Source: Pomphorhynchus laevis
Lineage: Eukaryota; Acanthocephala; Palaeacanthocephala; Echinorhynchida; Pomphorhynchidae
DNA length: 64,000 bases
Reading direction: 5' to 3'
NCBI GenBank assembly: GCA_012934845.2
Contig: WNNJ02002500.1
Span: 177,225 to 241,224 of the forward strand
The translations under genes and the position numbers were made by a program. The notes under the pieces were generated by a model. That model worked only from the letters and a program-made list of their open reading frames with translations, was not told where the DNA came from and ran no database searches. Of this stretch, positions 10,796-21,815 are shown in pieces (the first letter of the stretch is position 1; every line of letters begins with the position of its first letter).

Positions 10796-12720
10796 TATTT
10801 ATAATAGCACAATTGTAAATAAGCAACTAAATTTTATTTTAAAACGTATCAAGCTAATGATTGTCTTCGTTGCAACATATACATTAATACATAAACGGAA
10901 GAATACATCTTCGCAGTGTCGTCAATTCCACTTTCTATGATTGCTGTTTTCATTGTATGTCCCTTATTTGTACACAATGACTGACATCACCATTGTTTTC
11001 TCTCGTTTATATCTGATATCAGCACGTCAGTTGATGCTACGTATTTGCATTTCTAATCCAGTCTGTCCGATTTATTGAGCAAGACATTCTTTGCATGAGT
11101 TTAAGTTTTTATATTATTCTTCGACTTGCAGTTTTTTGTACCTCCTATTCTGTATTTAAATCTGGCTAAGTTACTTTTCAATGTGTATTAGTCACATTAA
11201 AAAGTAGAATAGAGTACTCGACAACACTGATCAGTAGAATGAAGTTGCACGCAATAAAGTTGCATAAATTTGCACAAAATGCTCGTATTCTCTTTCGGAT
11301 ACGTTCTCAGCACTAGTAAACATGATTGTGAAAGTCTTTCATCAGATTGCTTATTGGAGCTCAGAAATGTATGAAAGATCAAATGTCAATAATATTTAAT
11401 AATATTATTGAACAAATCACTAGTAATAAAAAGGAATCGATAAGACCTGTTTAATCATTTTAATTCGTTTGAAATCACATGTTTGAATCGCTCGCATTGC
11501 AAATACGAAAGTGTCACTTTATAAAAGAGAAAAGGTAACTTATAACAGAACTATTTGTCTTTGCTTTTAAGCAGGTATTCCATTTTTTATTTATATATGG
11601 AAGCCCTATGTATGTTTACTTGTTTGAGAAATAAAATATAAAGATAAATACTATATTCGTAGTTTAAATTTGAAATATAATAGATAAGTATTACCTTTTG
11701 TGATAATATCAAATATAACATAATATACACCTTTTTAGCACATATCTTCTCTCACATACCTTAAACATTTACTTTTTAATAAAGCAAATTTGAAGTTTTC
11801 ATTTTGGTCAAGTTTCTGTAATTGTTGGAAATGTGTTCACTCAGTTCTAAGTAATTCAAAAAAAATACAATTTGCCCTGTGAAAGTGTGAGGTGACAGCG
11901 CAATTAATCATTTACGGGGAAGCTAGAATTCTGATACTATGTTTAGGAAAGACAGTATTCCCAGTTCATTTAAAATGTGCTAATAGTGCTGAGAGTGGTC
12001 TAATAGTAATAAAAATTAAGAAATCAGATTTAATAATTTAATTTGTAATAAAAATAAATAATCAGATTTAATATTCGGTGTTTTATTAAATAAATATCCC
12101 ACTGTCGCTACAAGCCTTAAGGATGTTAAACATTAAAACAAGTCAATAGTCATAAAACTATACAAAATTCAAATTTAAATGCTTAGTCATTCAAACGAAT
12201 CGCTTATCACCACCAAGCTTGGGTAGTACGCAGCTTATCAAACAAGTAAATAATTTAACTGCTTAATAGTCATTGTGTGCAAAATAGCGCAACTGCTTGC
12301 GTGCAATAGATCGTTGCAGTTTCCTCCGCAACATTAACTTTTTAAATCTTATTAAGGGGTTATTTCAAAATTTCAGTTGGTATTCATCTAAGAAAGAGCT
12401 TAAAAAAAGCGTTGTTTTTAAATTAAAAGGACTATTCCAAATATGAAAGACCGAGAAACAACGGTGATGAGGTGTATCTTGCCCATGGAACTAAGTTTAA
12501 GGTAACATTCAACTTTATGTTGCAGCAAAGCTTATGTTGCTGTAAGAGGTACTTATTCCCTAATTTCAAAAGAAAAATGTACCTCTCTGACCAGTAATGC
12601 TAGAGTGGATGAGGACACCTTTCTATAAAGCGAAAAGTAAGTCTTAATTATCACCACTTTATTCGATCATTGTTGTGAAAGCTGCGGATAGAAAGACCAG
12701 ACCAGAGAATTGCAATACGT
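10796..12720. other. Non-coding interval
   Basis: I see no supported gene. A 61-codon minus-strand frame (11382-11197) has no recognisable motif. The stretch between 11560 and 12360 is A/T-rich unique sequence. Confidence 0.5.
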
Positions 12721-12721
12721 G

Positions 12722-13075
12722 AAGTAATTTTACTTGCCTACATAATGTGAAAAAAATTTCAAAGTTGCATCATAGCTCATTCTCCAGAGCAATGAAATCC
12801 GCTGAACCGATGATATATTCTTAGCGGTTATGTTCGCAATGTGGGGGGAAAATATCCATCGAGAATTTAGAGTTACGACCAAGTAACAAAAGGTAGTAAC
12901 TTTTAACAAAAGGTGGTTTATAAATTTCGTTTTGTCGATGTTCACTTTAATTTGGTTTGTGTACAGTATATTTTGGACGATCAAGAGATTTTTGCAGTGT
13001 TTTCGAATTTGTAGATAGAATAGCAAGGTCATCTCGTGTGTTGTACGCAGATGACCTTGCTATTCGATTCTACGA
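12722..13075 (-). mobile_element. LINE RT C-terminal fragment with fold-back end
   Basis: The minus strand encodes LLIVQNILYTNQIKVNIDKT and then TTFCYLVVTLNSRWIFSPHI and KNISSVQRI, the region after the YADD motif in jockey/CR1-like LINEs. The upper end folds back: ATAGCAAGGTCATCT is followed 14 bp later by its exact complement (about 13020-13068), which encodes the YADDLAI segment in the opposite orientation. It is truncated at both ends. Confidence 0.7.
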
Positions 13076-13079
13076 AAAA

Positions 13080-13262
13080 AGATCCAGAATGACTTTTATT
13101 TTAAATTTCAATTTTTTATTTTAACTTGATTTAAATTATAGAAAATCTAAAAACAATTATTAATTTTATTATTAAATTATTAAATTTTGATTTAGCATTA
13201 TTATGTTTTGTTTATTTTATAATTATATAACAATACGTAGACTCAGTTAGCTGATTTGATTC
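13080..13262 (+). repeat. Solo 3' tail of the N-terminal-EN PLE
   Basis: Matches the terminal part of the tail at 39100-39265: ATTTTAACTTGATTTAAATT and TTGATTTAGCATTATTATG, ending in ACGTAGACTCAGTTAGCTGA. No coding part accompanies it. It lies between two pieces of the LINE that occupies 12722-13560 and so probably inserted into that element. Confidence 0.85.
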
Positions 13263-13560
13263 ACTTTAATTTGATTTGTGTACAGTATATTTGTAGACGA
13301 TCAAGAGATTTTTGAAGTTTTAACAAAAGGTGGTTGATAACTTTCGTTTTGTCAATGTTCACTTTAATTTGGTTTGTGTACAGTATATTTGTAGACGATC
13401 AAGAGATTTTTGCAGTGTTTTCGAATTTGTAGATAGAATAGCACGGTTATCTGCGTACAACACACGAGATGCTCATCTATAAGTGATGCAAGCTGGTATA
13501 TCGGCTAAAAGACTAAAAAGAAAATTGCTGACAGGATCGCTGTGATGAACTCCATTTATT
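13258..13560 (-). mobile_element. LINE RT fragment, second piece with internal duplication
   Basis: Repeats the block of 12895-13040 (YAD followed by RAILSTNSKTLQKSLDRL, then LQIYCTQ on the minus strand). A shorter third copy of the same TTTGGTTTGTGTACAGTATA block lies at 13258-13320. It belongs to the same family as 12722-13075 and was probably one element before the PLE tail was inserted. Confidence 0.65.
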
Positions 13561-14006
13561 TAGAGGAACGGTTCCGAATACTGAGTTCCGTCGAAGATTC
13601 GGACTGATTGGGGTCTTAGATCCTGTTTAAGAACATGTACCTAATGTGCCATTCAATTTCATAAGATAGCTTAATTTATCAAATAAAGATTGTCGATTAT
13701 AATCAGATTAATAATAATCTGATTAATTTTAAATGCTAATAATCAGATTTAATAATTTAATTTGTAATACAAATTAATAATAAAGAGGTTTATTATTACA
13801 CTCCCTGCGCCTTTCAGTGTAGAGAAACAAAATACAAAATAAAAATGCACAACTTTAAGCTTGAGTGGTCTTAGCAATCATGAATAAACAAAAATTGAGT
13901 GTGATATAGCTGTTCCGAGCTACTCTTTAACAATTTGATCCGTTATATTTCCCGATAAGACAACCATCAATCTTAATACAGTCAGCTGTGTACTCTTGTC
14001 AATGCT

Positions 14007-14830
14007 TCAATGTCGGAAAAGGGAACAGTTTGACAAACATGAGCGTTCAAAACCATTAGGAAGCGATGAGCAGCATGGATTGCATAGTATGCAATGACAA
14101 ATTTCTGATCTTTCACGAAACGGTATATTGATTGCACAATATTTGTAATGGCATCCATCTAGGAATGCACGCCAAATCATAGTGCGTTTAATCGACCATG
14201 GACATTCCATTTGGATTGTGTGTAGGCCGTAATGATATATATGTTAGGATCTAAATGAGTCATCTTACTAATACAATTCTGTAGATTTCGACAAAAAGGG
14301 ACGGTATAAGGTAAATAAAATGTGTCGCTTATGAGCTCAGAACAAGGTCGAAGACGAGATAAGACCTCAACTAATGTCAATGATGATTTAGGGGACACGC
14401 CTACTACACGCCTTACATATCTATTAAAAGGAATCAATTTGATAAAAATTTTAAAAGTTGAGATTCATTCAAACACTTTCAAGTCCATGTTGGATGATCG
14501 GCAGAAGCATTTGGTTAAAGTAACGTACCGCTTCTTCAAATTATAAAACCTTAATGTTTTTATCAAGTTAGTGGATGCTGCAATTTTTGCATATTTTTTT
14601 GCAGATGCTCGGTAAATGACCAGCGAGACGTATGCAACAATCCCAAGTACTTATACGAACGACAAAATTCTAAACAAGAGTCGTCTAATTGTAACGCATC
14701 GTTTCGACTTAACTTACCCCTTTCTAAATTTGTCGACCTTCGATTTTGATAAATTTATGAAGAGATCATTTCGAGCACAGAATTCATAGAGTGAGTTAAG
14801 TGCAATTTGGACATAATTTACATCTGCACG
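14007..14830 (-). mobile_element. LINE C-terminal fragment
   Basis: On the minus strand: LYEFCARNDLFINLSKSKV, FRKG and then RSYKYLG, the typical post-YADD segment of APE-type LINEs, followed by a degraded C-terminal region (14437-14177: MIPFNRYVRRVVGVSPKSS). The reading frame shifts several times. It differs from the copy at 12722, so it is a separate LINE lineage or an older copy. Confidence 0.6.
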
Positions 14831-15751
14831 AATAATCTCAAAATTTGTATTTATATAAAAATTAATTTGATAATTTTATTTAATTTAATTTAGTCAGTTA
14901 TTCAATTATTTAATTTTTTTAACTTTTAAGTGTAAAAATTAATTATTACTAATTTATTCAATTATTCAATTATTTAATTTTTTTAAATATAAAAATTAAT
15001 AATCTGATTAATAATAAAAAATAACATTCAGATCAAAAATAATCGGATTAATAAATATATAGTTAATAAATATTAATTAATTTAATTAGTAATAAAATTT
15101 AATAATCAGATTTATAATAAAATCGATCCATGGAACCTTTGTAAGAACGGAAGTGATCTTACAAGTGCACAATTTAAAATTTATTTTTAAGTGACTTTTT
15201 TCTTAATCGATTTTTACAATTTATTTGAACAATGTCAAACTTTTACATTTTTATATTGAATTTATAAAGTTCGTTGTCATAACATATGCTATTTTTGCAG
15301 CATCTGCAAATATAAAACGATTTTCTCTTGTACAATCAGTTAGAAATAATATCTACTGTTAAATGCAGAAGGATATTCTTAGACGGCTTCTCTTCGTAAC
15401 TGGTATTTACCTAAGTACTTATTTTTTCAAAAGGGATAAAAAAGTAAAATATTCGAAGAGTATTATACTTTGATTTAGGGCTTGTCTCGGAAAATATACA
15501 ATATCTGATTTGCTATTTTATGTAGTGTCGAAATCATATATGCTAATATCTAATATAACGGTTTTAGCTTTTCTCTTTTATCCATCATTTTTATCAGTTT
15601 TGATGCGATGATTGTATAAGCAACACAACGAATATATCCAGAAGAATTGATGATGTTATTAAATATAACTAAGCCTTTTTATTAAATTAAAAATCAGACA
15701 CCTTTTTCATAGTGATTTTTGCCTTGATTACAGATGTCAGATTAAATAGAA
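14831..15751. other. AT-rich spacer
   Basis: Low-complexity A/T sequence between 14860 and 15120 with short near-repeats (AATAATCAGATTTAATAA types), then unique sequence up to the dehydrogenase copy. No gene is supported. Confidence 0.5.
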
Positions 15752-16777
15752 ATGCTAACTTTTGATTTCACTGTGTATACCTTCTTGAAGGTTTTAGCCT
15801 TAGCTTGTCTTTCACTCTGCAGCTGCATGGTCATTAAATATTTTCTATCGCGTATGTTCAGCAGAATATACAATCTAAATGGTAAAGTTGTTCTTATTAC
15901 TGGTGCAAGTGGTGGCCTCGGAAGAGAACTTGCATTTAAATTTTTCACTGAAGGATGTAGGGTAATCATTGCTGGACGAAACCTGGAGAAACTCGAGCAG
16001 ACCCGTCAGTCAATTATTATTGATGCTGATAATATTTCAACAGAGCGTCGACACACAGATATTATAGCATGCGAGTTGGATATAGGCAATGCAGACGATA
16101 ATCTATCAGAGAAAGTTGATCAAGTAGTGAAGCAAATTGAAAATAGTTTCGGTACTACTAGGTTAGATGTACTTGTTAATAACACTGGTGTTAGCCAACG
16201 CACTGATTTTGCTGAAACTTCTTTATCCATACATCGGAATATATTCAACGTCAACTATTTTGGTCCTATTGAGTTGTCTAAACTTCTATTGCCAAATATG
16301 TTGAAACGTAAAGCTCCCATACTCTTAAATATATGTAGCGTTCAAAGTTGAATTGCCGTTCCTGGGCGCTGTTCATATTCCGCATCAAAATTTGCTTTAC
16401 GTGCATTTAGCGACAGCTTAAGACGAGAACTTGGTAAATCCCTTAGAATCATATCTGTTTACCCTGGTTATATAAACACAAATATGCTCACAAACGCATT
16501 AGCCGCTGATGGTCTTCCAATCCAAAATCGTATTGATGCTAGTGCGAAGGATACAAAAGGTTTGCAGGTGACTGATGTCGCAGCAAAAATATTGAATTGT
16601 GTTATTAGCGATAACGGTACTACTGACCTAATGATATACAGTGATGGATTTCAGCGTATTGCGGTTTTTCTCAGTTATTTTTACCCCTCACTATTAAATT
16701 GGTATCTACTACGAATGCTATCAGGGCGTCAGCACCACGAAATAAATTCAACAGTGAAATTGTCGCAAATGACATAG
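15752..16777 (+). pseudogene. DHRS7-like short-chain dehydrogenase, single-exon copy with one stop
   Basis: A 341-codon frame interrupted once, by TGA at 16349-16351. It starts with a hydrophobic anchor (residues about 10-32, FLKVLALACLSLCSCMVIKY), then the Rossmann cofactor motif TGASGGLG (about 50), the AGRN segment, NNTG (normally NNAG), the NICSVQ serine region, and YSASK with the catalytic Tyr and Lys, followed by VYPGYINTNM. Family members are membrane-bound NAD(P)H-dependent reductases of steroids, retinoids or lipids. The TGA sits where relatives carry a Lys or Arg after SVQG, so a CGA or AGA change would explain it. The absence of introns suggests a retrocopy, but an intronless gene is possible. 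Its 3' end is disturbed by an inverted repeat and a hammerhead-like motif. Confidence 0.85.
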
Positions 16778-17006
16778 TCACCGTTTCGAGCTAGTTGGCT
16801 CTCATCAGTAGCTTGTTCTCCCAACAACTGGATTGAAGTTCAGAGAAAAGCTATACGGTGATTTAAAACAACAAAGGCTCCTTGTTCCCTTGCAAAGACT
16901 GGGGTTTGCAACTGCAAATATTTACCCGTCTGTATTAAGCGCTGGAGAACCAAGCGCGTTCTCCAGCGCGCTTGGTTCTTTATTTCGTGGTGCTGACGCC
17001 CTGATA
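16719..17006. repeat. 28-bp perfect inverted repeat around a small insert
   Basis: The last codons of the dehydrogenase frame (16719-16746) recur exactly inverted at 16979-17006. Between them lie a hammerhead-like motif on the minus strand and a GC-rich block (16939-16977) in which two 11-bp complementary pairs interlock: GCGCTGGAGAA with TTCTCCAGCGC and AACCAAGCGCG with CGCGCTTGGTT. The arrangement looks like a template-switched 3' end. Confidence 0.85.
16750..16830 (-). ncRNA. Hammerhead-ribozyme-like motif
   Basis: Minus strand: CTACTGATGA (core CUGAUGA at 16808-16802), stem II GAGC-CAACTA-GCTC (16801-16788), GAAAC, then a short region ending in TATGTC with a GUC cleavage site near 16771, followed by ATTTG. 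This is the order of a type I hammerhead with a very short stem III. The base pair closing stem I next to the core is not obvious, so activity is uncertain. It lies inside the inverted repeat at the end of the dehydrogenase copy. Confidence 0.6.
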
Positions 17007-17876
17007 TCAAATGATTCCACGAAATTTGAGGAAATTTATTACTACGAATGCATATTAAAAGCAAAAAGAACAATTTAGTCCGGATTATGTGAACGCGTCT
17101 TTAGATAAATCATCAAGTTTTTTGAGTCGAATTATAAATTTTGCCTTATTTGGTTATTTTGTTTTTGATCTCATCCTTAAACGTTTACCTTTAAATTAGC
17201 AGTTAAGGTTCAATTATAACATTATTCTTTACATTATTACATTTACATTATTTATTATTTATTGAGGCTGAAATTAAAATTGCACAAATGACAATGAGCA
17301 TTATTTATGAAGTTTCAAAAAATTAGTTTTGAGATTAATTCCTTGTTTGAATTGGTGATAAAAATCCGTATTGTGAAAATTCATTTATAAAAAAATAAAT
17401 ATTTTATGATAATTTAATTCGCGACACCACACGGGCCTGATACAGCATTATAAAATTTGAATTTAATTTCTGAAATTGACTTCTTAAAATGTTATTTAAT
17501 GTATTGAGTCTCAATATAAAATTTATATCACATTCTGTTGAGCAGTCTTCAATTGTTTGATATATCTATTTGATTTATGTTTCTTGGAAAAAATTAATTT
17601 TTTGGATAAATATAAAAAATTAATTTTAAAAAATTTTAAATAATTTTAATCAATTTTAAATAATTTTAAAAAATTATTTTTTTGTATATTTCGCATTGAC
17701 ATATTCACTTTCTAAAATATTTATTAAATTAGCCTATCATATTAGTAAATATTTGCTGATAGTAAATATTAACTTCTATGTTGAATACATTTTTTGATTA
17801 ACACCATATTCTCAATACCTTAATTCCTTGATAAATACCATATTAGGGATATATCTAAAGTTCAGTAAAATTTGAA

Positions 17877-18173
17877 ATTAAATCAGCTAACTGAGTCTAC
17901 GTATTCAATATAATTATTAAATAAACAAAACGTAATAATGCTAAATCAAAATTTAATAATTAAATAATAAAATAAATAATTGTTTTATGATTTTTTATAA
18001 TTTAAATCAAGTTGAAATAAAAAATTGAAATTTAAAATAAACGTCATTTTTATGAATTGACTAATAAATAACAGACGTTGTATCAGAATAAGAATTAGAG
18101 GTCATCAGGAGGAATTGCTATGCTATCAGGTTTCGGCCCCTAACTCCTCTACCCAACATAGCAGCGGGGCCAA
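17877..18173 (-). repeat. Solo tail of the N-terminal-EN PLE
   Basis: A nearly full-length copy of the tail alone, without coding sequence. In the sense direction it starts at TTTGGCCCCGCTGC (18173) and ends at ACGTAGACTCAGTTAGCTGA (about 17885). It keeps both complementary pairs of the structured region (GGCCCC with GGGGCC, TGCTATG with CATAGCA). It starts just before the first strand of that structure. Confidence 0.85.
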
Positions 18174-19654
18174 ACCTACATTTTTAACATGTAAGAGTGG
18201 CTCTAATATGTAACGATGACCGAAACTCAACACATATTACCAATTGTTGAATTGTATAATTAAAGCTGACCCCATCATTTCTATTCTCGACATAGCCTCG
18301 AATTAAATGCATAATTTATCTTATCTGAAATGGATTTGCTGATAATTTACTATAATCAATCAACATATTTGAGACTTAACTAAACGCTTACGTGACATGC
18401 GCTTAGTTAAGTATTTATAACCTTTAGACATAACCTCAGAACATCTTAATTCTCGTGTACATCATAAAGCTGGTGTTCATATAGCAGATACAAGGTTTTG
18501 ATTGTTCACAACCTAGAAGTGTCTGAGACTTCTGTGACCAAATGGTTTCCCTGCTGGAGATCGTTTTACAGCAAATACATGTTATCTAAATACATGTTTT
18601 TTAAATAACAAGGATATACTAACTTAAAAAGATGTTTTAACTAAATTGAAAACTATAATTGAAAAAAAAAATTTAACTATAAAATATTAGAATATTATAA
18701 TATTTAAGCATTTTATATTCATATCAAGTTAAAAAAAATTGAAATTTAAAATAAAAGTCAATTTTTATGAATTAATCAACAAACCTTTTATCAGAATAAG
18801 AATTAGAGATCATCGGGAGGAACCGCTATGCTATCAGGTTTTTTCGGCCCATAATTCCTCGATCCTACATAAAAGCGGGGTCAAATACATGCTAATGATG
18901 TATTTCCTCTGATAAAGCTATCTAGTATTTTATTCTAATACAAAGTATATTATTTATTATACATCCATAAAAATTTGCCACTTTAGAGTTTAAATTTATT
19001 CTTTATATTATTGTGTTGATTTATATATTTTACTATTTTCTGCTTGATGTTATTTTTATAGTAACCTAGTTTAAAATATGTATCTATTAAATTATTTAAA
19101 TGATTTTGAAGAAAGCCAATATCATTACATATTGTTGGAATTCTTAAAATTCCATTATTTAATGTGGTGTATTTTTTATTATATGGTATGCATGAATGCT
19201 CATGCAAAAATATGTTTCTTGTAAATTTAAATATGTCATCTTTACGATATAAATTAATAGTAGTTTTAGTTAATGTTAATTTAATGTTCATATCTAGATA
19301 TACACCTTCTATATCATAAATATTGGTTTTGTTAAGAATAAGGCTTTCTGGATAAATTTGTTCACTAATTGAATAAAAATTATTAGAATTAAATAAACAT
19401 ATATCATCAATGTATCGAAACATATTTCATATATTTATATTGTTTAGATTTTGTTTTTACACAGTTATGAACAAATTCATATTCTATAAAGCTTAAAAAC
19501 AAGTCAGCTATAATTGGGCTACTATTACCACCCATTGGAACACCTTTGACTTGTCTAAATATAGATGTTCCTACTTTTAAATAATTTTGATCTATCAAAA
19601 TATTTAATTTAAGGAGAGTGATACCATTCCGCGTGGAATGGTATAAAACATGTA

Positions 19655-19735
19655 AGCCAGACGCGAAAGAATGACGAATGCCGTTTCGTCATCACAATGA
19701 CTCATCAGTACTAGATCCCTCCCACTACTGGATGC
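19655..19735 (-). ncRNA. Hammerhead ribozyme, retrozyme unit 1
   Basis: Minus strand: CTGATGA (19708-19702), stem II GTCAT-TGTG-ATGAC (19701-19688, perfect 5 bp), GAAA, stem III ACG-GCATT-CGT, and GUC with the cleavage-site C at 19673. All invariant core positions are present. Stem I pairs poorly next to the core, though CCAG and CTGG blocks further out can pair. Minimal type I hammerheads of this kind are known to work better as dimers, and the tandem unit would allow that. Confidence 0.8.
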
Positions 19736-19799
19736 GGAGGAGGACTGGCAGACGGCAATCAATTAATGAATCAATGTGAATGATGTACTTAAAATATGT

Positions 19800-19880
19800 A
19801 AGCCAGACGCGAAAGAATGACGAATGCCGTTTCGTCATCGCAATGACTTATCAGTACCAGATCCCTCCCACTACTGGATG
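19800..19880 (-). ncRNA. Hammerhead ribozyme, retrozyme unit 2 (core changed)
   Basis: Same layout as unit 1 (stem II GTCAT-TGCG-ATGAC, GAAAC, GTC), but the core reads CTGATAA, a substitution at a position that is invariant in active hammerheads. It is probably inactive. Confidence 0.65.
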
Positions 19881-20039
19881 CAGTGGAGGACTGGCAGACG
19901 GCAATCAATTAATGAATCAATGTGAATAGTGTACTAGAAAATTTTCTAGTAACACCATCGAGTATTAAATCAGCACTACAGATTCACCAAAAAAGATCAT
20001 TAGCAAAAGCACTGGCAAATGCCAGTCCTCCTCTGCATT

Positions 20040-20110
20040 CAGTAGTGGGAGGGATCTGGTACTGATGAGTCATTGTGATGACGAAACGGCATTCGTAATT
20101 CTTTCGCGTC
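20040..20110 (+). ncRNA. Hammerhead ribozyme, inverted retrozyme unit 3
   Basis: CTGATGA (20062-20068), stem II GTCATTGTGATGAC (20069-20082), GAAACGGCATTCGTA. The core is complete. The cleavage triplet is GUA instead of GUC, which the NUH rule still permits. It is oriented opposite to units 1 and 2. Confidence 0.75.
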
Positions 20111-21289
20111 TGGTTTACATGTTTTTCCAAAATATTTAAGGATTCTATTAATTTGATTTTATCCATATATTTATATTTACTTGATGGTTTAATTTTTGTT
20201 AGATAGGCGTTATAGTTATTATAACATATATATGTATATCTTTTTCCGAATAAAGGATTAATTAATTTTACTAACGCTTCTTTAATGTCTACTAAATCTA
20301 GATTTGTATAAAGCGTACTAAAATCATATGTATTTATATTTTGACAATTTATTCTTTTTGTCTGTTCTAAAAATTCTTTTGTAGAATTAATACTGAAATA
20401 GTGTTTTATACCAGTATCAATTTCTATTACCTTGCAATATTTTTTAAAATGTGCTTTAATTACTTTAAGTATTTTATTCATATAAACAGAAAGTGGTTTT
20501 AATGTACATTTAAAAGCACTACATATGAACCTAGGTTTTATTGGATTTTTATGTAATTTTGGATTCCAATATAATATAGGTATAGTTTTATTATCTGATT
20601 CAATTTTTATACCCTTCTTATCCATTATAGAACAATGACTTGTAATAATTGTTTCTAAATTTTAATCACTACATTCATATGTTGTGTTTATATTTAAATC
20701 ATTATAATTATCTTCCTTCATCAGTATTTCATAATAAAGCTTTTTGCATATGATGACAAAGTTATTATTAGCTTTATCAATAGTTGTTATTATATAGTTA
20801 TCCTTTAATTTACTAAGTTATGTATACATATCTTTATTAATTTTATCTTTCCTTTTATAATTGTTTGTTATTTTCATTTTATTTTTAATTTTATCAAATA
20901 TATAATCTTTCAAAATGTTTATCTTAGATATATTCAAGCTTTCACTATTAATCAGTGAAAGCTTGAATATATAATTAAATATATAATATAATATATATAT
21001 TAAATATATAATATATAATACTCTTAAATATATAATATATTTAAGATGCCATTTAATGGTTTATTAATTTATCTGTTTTCTTTTATTGCAATTGTTATCT
21101 ACAAGATAAAATATGTTTAAAGTACGATCAAAAATACCCTAAAATAAGAATAAATATTTTCCTTGGTCAAACTGTAATTTGGATAATTGACTGCTAATAC
21201 ATAAAATTTGTTGAACTCATCAAATTTTTGTTGCATTTTACGTACAACATAAATCCATCATTAATTTAAATTAATTTATCAAATTTTCT

Positions 21290-21815
21290 ATGCAACGCCG
21301 TCTACAAAATTCCGCGCGTGTCTTTATACATTGATACGTCTAGGGATGCAATGCGTTCACTGTTTCCTTCGCGAAGTGCGAATTTCAGTTCGCTGAAGGA
21401 ATTTAGATTCTCAATGAATCTCTCAAGTTCAGTTCGCCCGTGGTTCCATACACAGAATATATCGTCCACATATCGAATCCATGTGGTTGGTACAAATTCT
21501 TGTGTTGCGAAGAACGTTTCCTCAATGTGTGCAACGTATAGTCCCGCATATGCTGGGGCTACTGGGCTGCCTATCACCGTACCTCGAGTCTGTCTATACA
21601 ATTTGCCATTGAACTCGAATATGTTAGATTGAGAACTCCAGATATCAGCTTACACATTTTCGAAACATTATCAGGTTCAATACCGTGTTTCACCAGTTGT
21701 GTAGCGACACCATCCATGCCACGTGTACAGATAATAGCTGTGTCAACGAATTTATATCGAGGGTAACAATAATGGAACAATCATAAATTCCTTCTTTTAT
21801 TTCTTCAAGTTGAAG
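21290..21815 (-). mobile_element. C-terminal-EN (Penelope-type) PLE: inverted RT half
   Basis: Minus strand, two open pieces: 21780-21574 (YDCSIIVTLDINS just upstream, then KMCKLISGVLNLTY) and 21601-21302 (LYRQTRGTVIGSPVAPAYAG then RYVDDIFCVWNHG), giving the YVDD catalytic motif and the following LNSFSELKFALREG segment. It stops at about 21290. It lies head-to-head with the endonuclease half of the same element, which is on the plus strand immediately to the right. Confidence 0.85.

Larger units (their letters stand above)
19608..20127. mobile_element. Retrozyme-like insertion with hammerheads and 12-bp TSD
   Basis: This 520-bp block interrupts the PLE RT frame and is flanked by identical CAAAATATTTAA (19596-19607 and 20128-20139), a PLE sequence that occurs once in the uninterrupted copy at 38255. 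Inside are two tandem units of about 146 bp on the minus strand (marker GTAAGCCAGACGCGAAAG at about 19652 and 19798) and a partial third unit inverted on the plus strand (20022-20125). Each unit carries a hammerhead core. Size, tandem arrangement, ribozyme and target duplication match animal retrozymes, small non-autonomous elements thought to be mobilised as circular RNA by PLE-type RTs. It has no ORF. Confidence 0.85.
18728..20958 (-). mobile_element. N-terminal-EN PLE copy D, split by a 520-bp insertion
   Basis: The tail (18728-18960) is followed by RT fragments on the minus strand: 19423-18983 (FRYIDDIC, with the YIDD catalytic motif), 19598-19407 (KVGTSIFRQVKGVPMGG), and 20625-19984 (LYWNPKLHKNPIKPRFIC, YDFSTLYTNLDL). 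It then continues toward the N-terminus with stops. At 19608-20127 a retrozyme-like element interrupts it, flanked by a 12-bp duplication of the PLE sequence. The 5' end is truncated and terminates in an 18-bp perfect fold-back (20929-20946 with 20954-20971) copied from its own edge. Confidence 0.9.

Noticed and set aside
11197-11382. 61-codon minus-strand ORF
   Set aside because: No motif, no neighbours, typical chance length for this composition.
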